A stretch of 15,672 nucleotides of DNA. Source: Cellvibrionales bacterium. GTDB lineage: Bacteria > Pseudomonadota > Gammaproteobacteria > Pseudomonadales > JAHEGP01. The notes below the pieces were generated by a model. It did not search any database and was not told the DNA's origin. It saw only the letters and a list, made by a program, of their open reading frames with translations. This document shows positions 6,017 through 13,935 of the stretch, piece by piece. The stretch's first letter is position 1. Every line of letters starts with the position of its first letter. The stretch is taken from contig JAHEGP010000048.1 of the NCBI GenBank assembly GCA_024645065.1, forward strand, positions 1-15,672. Direction: 5' to 3'. Made by a program: the position numbers and the translations under genes.

Positions 6017-7852
6017 ATGAAAGGCCTGTTGGCAAAATCCGGTTTCTTCGCATACATCGCTGTCGTGTTTCTCAATGCCTTCGTCGATCTCGGGCACAAG
6101 ATTATCGTCCAGAACACCGTTTTTAAAGTCTACGATGGCAACACCCAGATCATGTTGACGGCAATCGTCAACGCGCTGATCCTGCTGCCGTTCATCCTGT
6201 TTTTCAGCCCCTCCGGTTTCCTCTCCGACAAATACCCGAAAAACCGGGTCATGCGGGCTGCGGCATGGGCCGCTCTGGGGCTGACGCTGGCCATCACCCT
6301 TTGTTACTACCGTGGCTGGTTTATTGCAGCTTTTTGCATGACTTTTCTGCTGGCCGTGCAAAGTGCTTTCTATTCCCCGGCCAAATACGGCTATATCAAA
6401 ACCCTGCTCGGCAAGGAACGGCTGGGGGAGGGCAATGGCGCGGTGCAGGCTGTCACCATAACCTCAATCCTGCTGGGAACTTTTGTCTACTCGATATTGT
6501 TCGAGTCGCGCTACGACGCCAACTTACACCTCAAGGAGAGCGCTATTCTCTCGGCAATCGCTCCACTGGGTTGGCTGCTGGTGGCGAATAGCCTGGTGCA
6601 ACTGGTGTTTGCCTATCGCGTCCCCGAGTTGGAACAGACGACCCGCAGCATGCATTTCGATTGGGGTGACTATTGGCGCGGCAGGGCCCTGCGCCAGAAT
6701 ATCGAACCTATCCGAAAGCAACCGGTAATCCGGTTGGCGATCATCGGCCTGGCGATGTTCTGGTCGGTAAGCCAGGTCATGCTGGCGACCTTTCCGGCGT
6801 TCGCCAAGGAGACTCTGGGTGAGACCAATACCGTAATGATCCAGGGCACCCTGGCCGCCAGCGGCCTTGGAATTATGTTCGGGGCGCTGCTCGCGGGGCG
6901 TTTGTCGCGAAAGCATATTGAGCTGGCTCTTATTCCCATGGGTGCAGCCGGCATCGTAATGGGGCTGGCTTTGATTCCCAATATCGGCAGCAATGCCGGC
7001 CACGTGGCCAATTTCATGATGATCGGTATGATGGGTGGATTCTTTATCGTTCCACTCAATGCCCTGATACAGTTTCATGCCGGTGACAATGAACTCGGCA
7101 AGGTGTTGGCCGGCAATAACCTGTTCCAGAATATCGCCATGCTGCTATTTCTGCTGGTCACGGTGGCGCTGTCGTCTGCTGGCGCTAGTGCCGTGCTTAT
7201 TCTCAGCTTGTTGGTGGGGGTGGCGCTTTGCGGCAGTTGCTATACCGTGGTCAAGCTGCCGCAGTCTCTGGCTCGCTTTGTTCTGCTCAGGGGGCAGCGG
7301 GGCAAGCGCACGCGAATCGAGGTTCTTGGTATTCGAAACCTGCCGGAGTCGGGGGCGGCGTTGCTGGTGGGTAAACCCGGCGGCGACGATTGGGCCTTGC
7401 TCCAGATCGCGTCACCGCGGCCGATAAAGCTGGTGCTGCAGCGAGAACTCTACCAGAGCAGCTACATGAACTGGTGGTTCAGGCTTTGTGGCGCGGTGCC
7501 GGCAGATCAAGGGCCACTGCCAGCGGCGGCACTTGGCAAAATAGTCGGTATGTTAGATGACAAGCAGGTGGTTTACCGACACTCAAGCGCAAGCCCCGAA
7601 GGGAATCACGGCGTGACCGAATCGCAGATTGAATTGCTGCAGGCCTGTAGATCGGTGACTGCAAGGGTCTGGATTATTCCGTATTCCATCCAGTGCCTCG
7701 GCTCCCCCCCTGCGACGGTGGTCGCCTTCGGCAAGCCTGAACCCGACACCATTGCCCGGGACGAATTGCAGCATAAGCTGGAGGCACTGGAGGCGTCGGC
7801 ACGGCAGGAGTGGGACCAAGATTCTTCGCTGGCAACAAAGACGCTGTCCTGA
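6017..7852 (+). CDS. LplT/Aas-like MFS transporter with degenerate acyltransferase tail
   Basis: The first ~415 of 611 residues form an MFS membrane domain of the lysophospholipid-flippase (LplT) type. A motif-A-like loop GFLSDKYPKNR (67-77) follows the early helices, and SPAKYGY (120-126) is a block typical of LplT. From about 430 to 580 it resembles the PlsC-like domain of Aas-type 2-acyl-glycerophosphoethanolamine acyltransferases: compare DWALLQIASPRP (458-469) with the usual NHxSWxDWALLQ. The catalytic histidine of HxxxxD is replaced by K453, while D458 is kept. FPEG survives only as SPEG (526-529). The acyl-ACP synthetase domain that normally follows is missing. So lysophospholipid transport is plausible but acyl transfer is doubtful. 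The ATG at 6017 has no clear ribosome binding site; nearby upstream ATGs are out of frame. Confidence 0.8.
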   Translation: MKGLLAKSGFFAYIAVVFLNAFVDLGHKIIVQNTVFKVYDGNTQIMLTAIVNALILLPFILFFSPSGFLSDKYPKNRVMRAAAWAALGLTLAITLCYYRGWFIAAFCMTFLLAVQSAFYSPAKYGYIKTLLGKERLGEGNGAVQAVTITSILLGTFVYSILFESRYDANLHLKESAILSAIAPLGWLLVANSLVQLVFAYRVPELEQTTRSMHFDWGDYWRGRALRQNIEPIRKQPVIRLAIIGLAMFWSVSQVMLATFPAFAKETLGETNTVMIQGTLAASGLGIMFGALLAGRLSRKHIELALIPMGAAGIVMGLALIPNIGSNAGHVANFMMIGMMGGFFIVPLNALIQFHAGDNELGKVLAGNNLFQNIAMLLFLLVTVALSSAGASAVLILSLLVGVALCGSCYTVVKLPQSLARFVLLRGQRGKRTRIEVLGIRNLPESGAALLVGKPGGDDWALLQIASPRPIKLVLQRELYQSSYMNWWFRLCGAVPADQGPLPAAALGKIVGMLDDKQVVYRHSSASPEGNHGVTESQIELLQACRSVTARVWIIPYSIQCLGSPPATVVAFGKPEPDTIARDELQHKLEALEASARQEWDQDSSLATKTLS

Positions 7853-7866
7853 ATGGATAGCGCCCT

Positions 7867-7899
7867 GGCAGGTTGTTGAAAAAAGCATCCTGCCTTTTT
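7867..7899 (+). terminator. Probable intrinsic terminator of the LplT-like gene
   Basis: Stem GGCAGG (7867-7872) and CCTGCC (7889-7894), 16-nt loop, followed at once by TTTTT (7895-7899). It starts 15 bases after the stop codon at 7852. A competing stem TTGAAAAA / TTTTTCAA overlaps it. Confidence 0.5.
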
Positions 7900-7935
7900 C
7901 AAAACACAAAAAGCAAACAACGTGGTTTTTGCTTT

Positions 7936-7964
7936 TCTCACAAAAACAAAGGCTCAAAAAGCCT
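7936..7964 (-). terminator. Possible terminator of the secretion operon
   Basis: Read on the minus strand, the stem AGGCT/AGCCT with a 5-nt loop (7950-7964) is followed by the T-rich tail TTGTTTTTG. It lies about 67 bases past the hlyD-type stop codon. The stem is short. A further AT-rich pair (7909-7917 with 7928-7936) lies beside it. Confidence 0.4.
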
Positions 7965-7994
7965 GCTATTTTGCCGCAACGTCCATGTTTCGGT

Positions 7995-8031
7995 GCTGGC
8001 TGTTGAAATTCGGAGAATTTCAACAGCCAGC
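7995..8031. repeat. Near-perfect 37-bp palindrome abutting the HlyD stop
   Basis: Arms GCTGGCTGTTGAAATTC (7995-8011) and GAATTTCAACAGCCAGC (8015-8031) pair over 17 bases with a 3-base loop GGA. The last base of the HlyD-type TAG stop (8031) is part of the stem. There is no T-run on either side, so it is not a classic intrinsic terminator. It could stabilise the 3' end of the transcript or be a genome-wide palindromic repeat. Confidence 0.8.
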
Positions 8032-9449
8032 TAGCGCTCGCGGATGCTTTCGCTGCCTTTCTTCATCAGCGGCGAAAGAAAGAAATCAATAATGCGACGA
8101 CTGCCGGTTTTGATTTCAACACTGACACTCATTCCAGCGGACAAGGCCAGCAGTTTGTTCTCCACCTCAATGCTATTGCTCGCCAGGCTGAAAATTGCGG
8201 GATATACCAGCCCCATACCTTTCTGGTCAACGGCGTCGCTGGAGAGGGTTTTCAAAGTGCCGTCGATACTGCCGTAGCGGGTAAAGTTGTAGGCATCAAT
8301 TTTGATTGCGCTGTCCTGGCCGGCGCTGACAAAGCCAATGTCGCGATTTCTGATAAAAGCCTCTACTTCCAGTCGCTCGTTAATCGGAGTCAGGTTCATC
8401 AGCAATTGGGCCGGGCTGACGATACCGCCAATCGTGTGAATTCGCAGTTGAGTGACTATTCCGTCAACCGGAGCATGCAGGACCGACCGCTGGCGTTGCT
8501 CGGCAGCTTTGTTCAGGCGTTGGCGCAGCATTGCCCGTTGCAGGCGGGCATCATTCATTGCGTTGAGGTTTTGCTCAAGTGCCTCCCTCGCGAGACTGTC
8601 GAGTCTGGAGCGCACCTGCCCAATTTGCGCTTGCAGCGCCGCGACCCGCGACTCTTCACTGGCGAGCCGTTGCCGGGTCTCTATTCGCTTTTGCTCCTGC
8701 TGCAGGTATTGGTCCCGGGACGCCAACTGCCTTTGAAAAAGGCCTTTGAGGGACTCGGCACGCTCCTGGATTATCGGCAGGGTAATCCGCAAGCCGCTGG
8801 CGATTGCCCCGGCACTGTGCATGCTGCCGGCCAAGGCCTCTATTTCCTGCCGCAGGGCGGCCCGGCGGGCCTGATGAAGTTTTATGCGGTTCGACAATAC
8901 CCGGGATAAAAATGGCGTATCGACATGGAGCGGGTAAGGTCCCGAACTTGCCTCCAGCTGCTTGAGGGCGGTTGCAATCAATTCAGAGGCCTCAATTTCG
9001 GCTTTGGAAAGATCTTGCAGAAACAGGTTATAGGCATACTCGACCAGCCAGCGCGCAGCCGCATCGTGCAAGCCATCCATCGCCTGCTGTTGATCTGCGG
9101 CGCTGAAGGTAGAGTCGAAACTAACCAGGGGGTCTCCCTGCGCGACTCGCTGGCCATCATGAACGTGGATTTTTTGCACTTTGGCTCGCTCAAAGGATTG
9201 GATTTGCCTGACTTTACCGCTCGGGATCACCTTGCCCGGCGCCACCGCGACGATATCGATCGTGCCAATGCAGGCCCAGAGAATAGCTATTGCAGTCAGT
9301 GCCACAATCGCCCAGATGATCAGGCGGCCGTAGACCGGAGCCGGGCTGGATTCAATCTGAATGGCTGCGGGTAAAAACTGGAGTCGATCCCGGGCACAAT
9401 TGCGGCGCCGGGAAACCACCTTTCGCTGAGTATCGTTACGCTGCTTCAT
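8031..9449 (-). CDS. Type I secretion periplasmic adaptor, HlyD family
   Basis: The membrane-fusion subunit that links an ABC exporter in the inner membrane to a TolC-like outer-membrane channel. The 472-residue protein has a cytoplasmic N-terminus, one membrane helix (about 43-63), a lipoyl-like half motif (VAPGKVIPSGKVRQIQSF), a long alpha-helical hairpin rich in Gln, Arg and Leu (about 120-330), and a closing beta-barrel. The C-terminus closely follows E. coli HlyD: YNFTRYGSIDGTLK, KGMGLVYPAIFSL, then AGMSVSVEIKTGSRRIIDFF and a final SIRER. It lies 26 bases downstream of the ABC exporter gene in the same operon. There is no strong ribosome binding site before the ATG. The secreted substrate cannot be told from this gene. 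Confidence 0.93.
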   Translation of the reverse strand: MKQRNDTQRKVVSRRRNCARDRLQFLPAAIQIESSPAPVYGRLIIWAIVALTAIAILWACIGTIDIVAVAPGKVIPSGKVRQIQSFERAKVQKIHVHDGQRVAQGDPLVSFDSTFSAADQQQAMDGLHDAAARWLVEYAYNLFLQDLSKAEIEASELIATALKQLEASSGPYPLHVDTPFLSRVLSNRIKLHQARRAALRQEIEALAGSMHSAGAIASGLRITLPIIQERAESLKGLFQRQLASRDQYLQQEQKRIETRQRLASEESRVAALQAQIGQVRSRLDSLAREALEQNLNAMNDARLQRAMLRQRLNKAAEQRQRSVLHAPVDGIVTQLRIHTIGGIVSPAQLLMNLTPINERLEVEAFIRNRDIGFVSAGQDSAIKIDAYNFTRYGSIDGTLKTLSSDAVDQKGMGLVYPAIFSLASNSIEVENKLLALSAGMSVSVEIKTGSRRIIDFFLSPLMKKGSESIRER

Positions 9450-9475
9450 GGTACTGCCGCTAGTTGAATGGGCGT

Positions 9476-11626
9476 TCAGGCACTGGCCGCAGCCGCTGCC
9501 TGGTGGGAGTAGAGGCGCGTGTAGTAGCCGCCCGAAGCCAATAATTGATGATGGGAACCTTGTTCGACAATTCGCCCCCTGTCCATGACCACAATGCGAT
9601 CAGCATGCTGTACCGTCGACAGGCGATGGGCAATAATCAGTACTGTCCTGCCGCGACAGATGGTTTTCATATTGTTCTGGATCCGGCTTTCAGACTCATA
9701 GTCCAGGGCGCTGGTTGCCTCATCGAAAACAAGAATCCTGGGGTCGCCCACCAGGGCCCTGGCTATGGCAATGCGTTGTTTCTGGCCACCGGAAAGAGTG
9801 CAGGCTTGCTCGCCGACGAGCGTGTCATAACCCTCGGGAAGCTCGCTGATGAACTCGTGGGCGCCGGCAATCGCAGCGGCGCTGATGACCCGGGTCATGC
9901 TCATTCCGGGGTCTGCCAGGGCAATATTGTCCCTGACAGAGCGATTGAACAGAAAACTTTCCTGTTGAACCACACCGATCTGGCGTCGCAACCATGCTGG
10001 CTGCATCATGGCGACGTCGGCGTCGTCAATCCGCAGGCGTCCCTGGGTAGGAATGTGCATCCGCTGGATCATGCGACTCAATGTGCTTTTACCGCAGCCA
10101 GAATGTCCGACGATGCCAATCACTTCACCGGCCTCTATTTCCAGGCAGATATCGTTCAGTGCTTCACAGCGGTCCTGCTGGTAGCGAAAACTCAGGTGAT
10201 CAAACTGGATCTTTCCCTGCAGCGGCGGAAGATTCACACGGGTGGGGTTATAGTTGCTCTCACCCGGGGTATTGAGAATATCACCGAGGCGACGGATGGA
10301 TATGCCAGCCTGCTGAAAATCCTGCCAAAGCTGCACCAGGCGCAATACCGGCGAACTCACCCGGCCCGCAAACATATTGAAAGCAATCAGCTGGCCGACC
10401 GAAAGGGCTCCACCGATGACAAGAGTTGCGCCCAGCCACAGGATTAAGATGCTGACAATTTTATTGATCAGGGTGGCGGTCTGGGATGCCAGATTGGCCA
10501 GATTGCCGGCTTTGAACGATGAGCTGACATAAGCCGCCAGTTGATCTTCCCAGTGGCGTTGCATCTGCGGTTCTACCGCATTCGCTTTCAGGGTATCAAC
10601 GCCATGCACCGCTTCTACGAGGAAAGCCTGGTTTTCAGCTCCGCGTTGAAATTTTTCCTCAAGTCGATTCCGCAGGAGAGGTGTTACGAACAGTGAAAGA
10701 CCGATATAGCACGGTATCGAAGCCGCCACCACCGCGGTCAATGCCGGACTGTAGCTATACATGAGCACCAGAAATACAGCCGTGAACAGCAGGTCGATAA
10801 GCACCGTAAGACTCGATCCGGTAATGAACTGGCGGATGTTCTCAAGCTCCCTTACCCTGGCTACCGTGTCGCCGACGCGACGCGCCTTGAAATAAGCGGT
10901 AGGTAATGCCAGCAGATGCCTGAACAGGCGGGCACCAAGCAATACATCGATTCGGTTACTGGTGTGGGATAGCAGGTAATTTCGCAGCGTGCCCAGTATG
11001 ACGTCGAACAGGGAGACGATCAGCAGCCCCAGCGCCAATACGTCAAGGGTATTCAGACTGCCGTGAACCAGCACCTTGTCAATGACCACCTGGAAAAACA
11101 AGGGGGTCGCCAGCGCAAACAGCTGGAGAAAAAATGAGGCGGTCAGGACTTCCAACAGCTGCTGTCGATATTTCAAAACTGCTGGAATAAACCAGCGAAT
11201 TCCAAAGCGGGTTTCAGCTGACAATTTCCTGCGGCGTCGACCCAACAGAATCAGGCTGCCGCTCCAACTCTGCTTGAACAGGGCCAGTGGCAGGGATAGG
11301 GGCTTTTGTTCCCTGGGGTCATGCAGCAGTACGTTGCCGTTGGCGACCCTGGCAACCACTACAAACTGGCCGTCGTCGAGACGGGCAATGGCCGGCAGCG
11401 GCAACTCGGACAATCGGTCCAGCTGGATACCATCGCGGCAACGCGCGTGCAACTGCAGCTTGTGCGCTATTGGTAAAAGATCAACGTCCTGTAAAGCCCG
11501 GTCGCCGTTGCCAAACTCATGGCGAAGCTGGGCCGGATCGGCATTCAACTGGTGGTAGCGAGCAATGATAGCAAGGCATTGGATACCCGAGTCCGGGCAA
11601 TGATGACGATCGAAAGCGTGCGGCAT
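9476..11626 (-). CDS. Type I secretion ABC exporter, HlyB-like, inactive C39-like domain
   Basis: A 716-residue inner-membrane exporter that powers one-step secretion of unfolded proteins. Domain order: C39-like domain (about 5-130), six-helix ABC transmembrane domain (about 145-440), ATPase (about 470-710). The ATPase has Walker A GHSGCGKST (507-515), Q-loop Q554/Q555, signature LSGGQ (611-615), Walker B ILVFDE (631-636) and the switch histidine H667. In the C39 region the protease cysteine of DCG is serine (DSG, S13) and the expected histidine is Q87. It should therefore bind substrate without cutting it, as HlyB's domain does, unlike bacteriocin exporters that cleave a leader. AGGGA five bases before the ATG is a good ribosome binding site. 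The adaptor gene follows. No TolC homologue or RTX substrate is in the window. Confidence 0.94.
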   Translation of the reverse strand: MPHAFDRHHCPDSGIQCLAIIARYHQLNADPAQLRHEFGNGDRALQDVDLLPIAHKLQLHARCRDGIQLDRLSELPLPAIARLDDGQFVVVARVANGNVLLHDPREQKPLSLPLALFKQSWSGSLILLGRRRRKLSAETRFGIRWFIPAVLKYRQQLLEVLTASFFLQLFALATPLFFQVVIDKVLVHGSLNTLDVLALGLLIVSLFDVILGTLRNYLLSHTSNRIDVLLGARLFRHLLALPTAYFKARRVGDTVARVRELENIRQFITGSSLTVLIDLLFTAVFLVLMYSYSPALTAVVAASIPCYIGLSLFVTPLLRNRLEEKFQRGAENQAFLVEAVHGVDTLKANAVEPQMQRHWEDQLAAYVSSSFKAGNLANLASQTATLINKIVSILILWLGATLVIGGALSVGQLIAFNMFAGRVSSPVLRLVQLWQDFQQAGISIRRLGDILNTPGESNYNPTRVNLPPLQGKIQFDHLSFRYQQDRCEALNDICLEIEAGEVIGIVGHSGCGKSTLSRMIQRMHIPTQGRLRIDDADVAMMQPAWLRRQIGVVQQESFLFNRSVRDNIALADPGMSMTRVISAAAIAGAHEFISELPEGYDTLVGEQACTLSGGQKQRIAIARALVGDPRILVFDEATSALDYESESRIQNNMKTICRGRTVLIIAHRLSTVQHADRIVVMDRGRIVEQGSHHQLLASGGYYTRLYSHQAAAAASA

Positions 11627-11643
11627 GACATCCCTGTGCGTTA

Positions 11644-11661
11644 GTTTTAATCCGTTAAAAC
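11644..11661. promoter_or_regulatory. AT-rich inverted repeat before the exporter gene
   Basis: GTTTTAA-TCCG-TTAAAAC, two perfect 7-base arms around 4 bases, placed 18 bases upstream of the exporter start codon. It could be an operator or a leader hairpin. No clear promoter was found to test this against. The rest of the gap 11662-11831 holds only short weak inverted pairs and a 10-base direct repeat (AGCAGCGGGT at 11732 and 11769). Confidence 0.3.
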
Positions 11662-11831
11662 CTGGGGGGATGTTAGACGTGGCGGTTGCGAAATGTAATC
11701 AGCGTGTGCGCGAACTAATTACGAAAACCTAAGCAGCGGGTATCGAGGCTTCTCCGGCTGGACACGCCAGCAGCGGGTTTTAGCCAATCGGCCATTATCC
11801 TGATTGGGCGCGGCGACCCGGGCATGAAGCC

Positions 11832-13925
11832 TTAATCCGCCGGGGTGAAATTGCCGGGTGTGCCGTCGTAGCCGTCCCCGAGACAGGGCATGGCACCACA
11901 AACGTCGTTGATCTGTCCGGTGCGCCAGAAATCGGCTTTCTGCCGTTGTGCAATCGCTTGCATAAAGGTCATGTCATGGGTGTTGTGTCCCCTCGTTTGG
12001 GGCAGGTTATCGATGCGCTGCAGCGGCGTTCCGGCATGACCGGCAATGGGAAACGGGCCTGAGTCCCAAACCACCAGGGCGCTGGCATTGTGGGGATAGG
12101 TGCTTATGGGTGCAATGCCAATATAGGGCTCGATCGCTATATGGCGACTACTGACGATGCTTGGGTTGTGGCGTTGCGCAGACAAGCTGCGGGCGAGTAT
12201 TTCAGCGGCGGTTTCATTGACTGTCTGGTCGCCTACCGCTGCATGAATCAGCACCCGGGTTGGGGTAGAGCCAGGGAGGATTCGGTCGCTGATATGGTTG
12301 GCATAGCCGTTGTTCTCCCCGCGGTCCCATAGCATTTGGATTAATGCAAAGGCCAAAGGCCGTTGCAGGGGATCCGGGTACGCTGGATTAAAAGTTGCTG
12401 CAAAAATTGGCCAGGCGTTACTGCGGCGAATCAACAGGCTGAAATTCATACCTGCAACATTGAGCACCGAACGTTCGAAGTAGGGGTTGACCGCGCTCAA
12501 CGCCGCGCCCAGGACGGCACCCTGGGAAACGCCTTCGTAGTGCACTTCACCGGTTTTGAACAAGGGTCGCCCCGACTCATCCTGGAACACGGGGGAAGCG
12601 GCGAAGCCATCGGCATGGATGATCGCCACTGACAGCAGGATATTGTTGAGGAGCGCTTGCTGGAGCCTGTCGGCCAGGGTCGGGAACAAGCCGATATTCG
12701 ACAGGATTAAAGATACCACGGGGAAGTCTTCGCGTGACATACCCCAGGTATCCACTGCACAGATCAGCAGATTGCCTTCCTGCGCCAGCGGGCCCATGCT
12801 GCGAAGAGAGTCCCGGCTACCGAATAATCCGTGACCCATGATGATAGCGCGGGTGTCAATCTCACCGTCAGACGCATCGGCGATGGCACTATGGGGAATG
12901 GCGCAGAGAAAGGGCACATCAACAGTGGCATCGGCATTGCGCTGGCTGGGCAGGGCATCTGGATCCTGACTGGGATAATGCAAGCGAGAGCCGGGGCTGG
13001 CGTCAGCGGAGTCCATAAAATTGGGCACCGCGAGCGTACCTCGGACGCTCCTGGCCCAGTCAGGGTCTTCGCTGGGGTTGGTGTCAATTACCCTGTTGAT
13101 CGTTGCCGAGGGGGCGCTTCCGGCGAGGTCTGCCAGAGCGATATCACGCATGTGCAGGATGCGAGCGGTTAAGCTGCGGGTTGAAGATACCGTGAAGTCC
13201 CAACTGAGGTAAAGATCACTGCGCTTGATTCCGTAAGCTGCCAGGGTTTGAAAAAGCTCTTCAAAGTGTGCACGCCGCACTTCCAGTTCAGGCACTGTCG
13301 AAGGTATGGCGTCACGATAAATGCTGAAGACATCCCCTGCTTCGATTCGCCTGCCGTCGCGGTCCTTGATATTTTGCAACACTGCAATGTAGCGTTGCCC
13401 CTCTTGCAGGTTTTTCGCGACCCTGATCAACAGCGCGCGCGCCTGGCCGGGTTCAGGATGCGCATCGAGCTCGGCCCATAGCAATTGCCGTTCACCAGTG
13501 GCAGCGTTGATCAACTGGATGGGTGCGTCGAGCTGGAGGGACCGGCCGATATCGGTGATTGGCGCCGCACCGGTCTTTACCAGATCCAGCTTGGGAATGT
13601 AGGCCAACAGCAGGGGGCCGGGAGAAAAACCGTCATTGCGATTGTGCTCGGTGACATCAAACTCGTCTCCGGCAGCATTGCGTGGCATAGCCCTGGGGTC
13701 AAATTGAATTCGAATGCCGGTGTCGGTTGCTTCGTCTTTTTTGCTGAAAAAGTCGTTGGGAAACGGAAACAGACATTGCTGCGGTTGGGTAATGTCGCAA
13801 AAGTCTGCCTGGCTCACGTCTATGCTTTGGGGGTCGACGCGATAGCCAACCGGTGCTGTGCCATCGCTACCGGAGCAGCCATAGAGTGACAGCCCGAGGC
13901 AAAAAATCAGTAAGCGCATGCCCAT
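11832..13925 (-). CDS. Lipoprotein with alpha/beta-hydrolase (lipase-like) signature
   Basis: A 697-residue predicted lipoprotein. The signal peptide MGMRLLIFCLGLSLYGC ends in the lipobox LYGC, so C17 should be lipidated and the protein anchored to a membrane. The N-terminal part (about 40-270) holds CLFPFPNDFF and SDLYLSWDFTVSS, features I associate with large secreted lipase-like proteins related to the Vibrio VolA group. The C-terminal part looks like an alpha/beta hydrolase: HGLFG (365-369, oxyanion-type loop), nucleophile elbow GVSQG with S467, then candidate acid D566 (AVGDQT) and candidate histidine H650 (GHNTHDM). A longer in-frame frame reaches 14159, but it overlaps the upstream gene and lacks a signal. 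I prefer the ATG at 13925 (13919 is equally possible). It follows the SDR-type gene by 10 bases. The substrate is unknown. Confidence 0.75.
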   Translation of the reverse strand: MGMRLLIFCLGLSLYGCSGSDGTAPVGYRVDPQSIDVSQADFCDITQPQQCLFPFPNDFFSKKDEATDTGIRIQFDPRAMPRNAAGDEFDVTEHNRNDGFSPGPLLLAYIPKLDLVKTGAAPITDIGRSLQLDAPIQLINAATGERQLLWAELDAHPEPGQARALLIRVAKNLQEGQRYIAVLQNIKDRDGRRIEAGDVFSIYRDAIPSTVPELEVRRAHFEELFQTLAAYGIKRSDLYLSWDFTVSSTRSLTARILHMRDIALADLAGSAPSATINRVIDTNPSEDPDWARSVRGTLAVPNFMDSADASPGSRLHYPSQDPDALPSQRNADATVDVPFLCAIPHSAIADASDGEIDTRAIIMGHGLFGSRDSLRSMGPLAQEGNLLICAVDTWGMSREDFPVVSLILSNIGLFPTLADRLQQALLNNILLSVAIIHADGFAASPVFQDESGRPLFKTGEVHYEGVSQGAVLGAALSAVNPYFERSVLNVAGMNFSLLIRRSNAWPIFAATFNPAYPDPLQRPLAFALIQMLWDRGENNGYANHISDRILPGSTPTRVLIHAAVGDQTVNETAAEILARSLSAQRHNPSIVSSRHIAIEPYIGIAPISTYPHNASALVVWDSGPFPIAGHAGTPLQRIDNLPQTRGHNTHDMTFMQAIAQRQKADFWRTGQINDVCGAMPCLGDGYDGTPGNFTPAD

Positions 13926-13935
13926 AGGATTCAGC

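Noticed and set aside
9545..10447. 300-residue open frame on the plus strand
   Set aside because: It lies wholly antisense to the ATPase half of the ABC exporter, whose motifs are unmistakable. No domain is recognisable in it.
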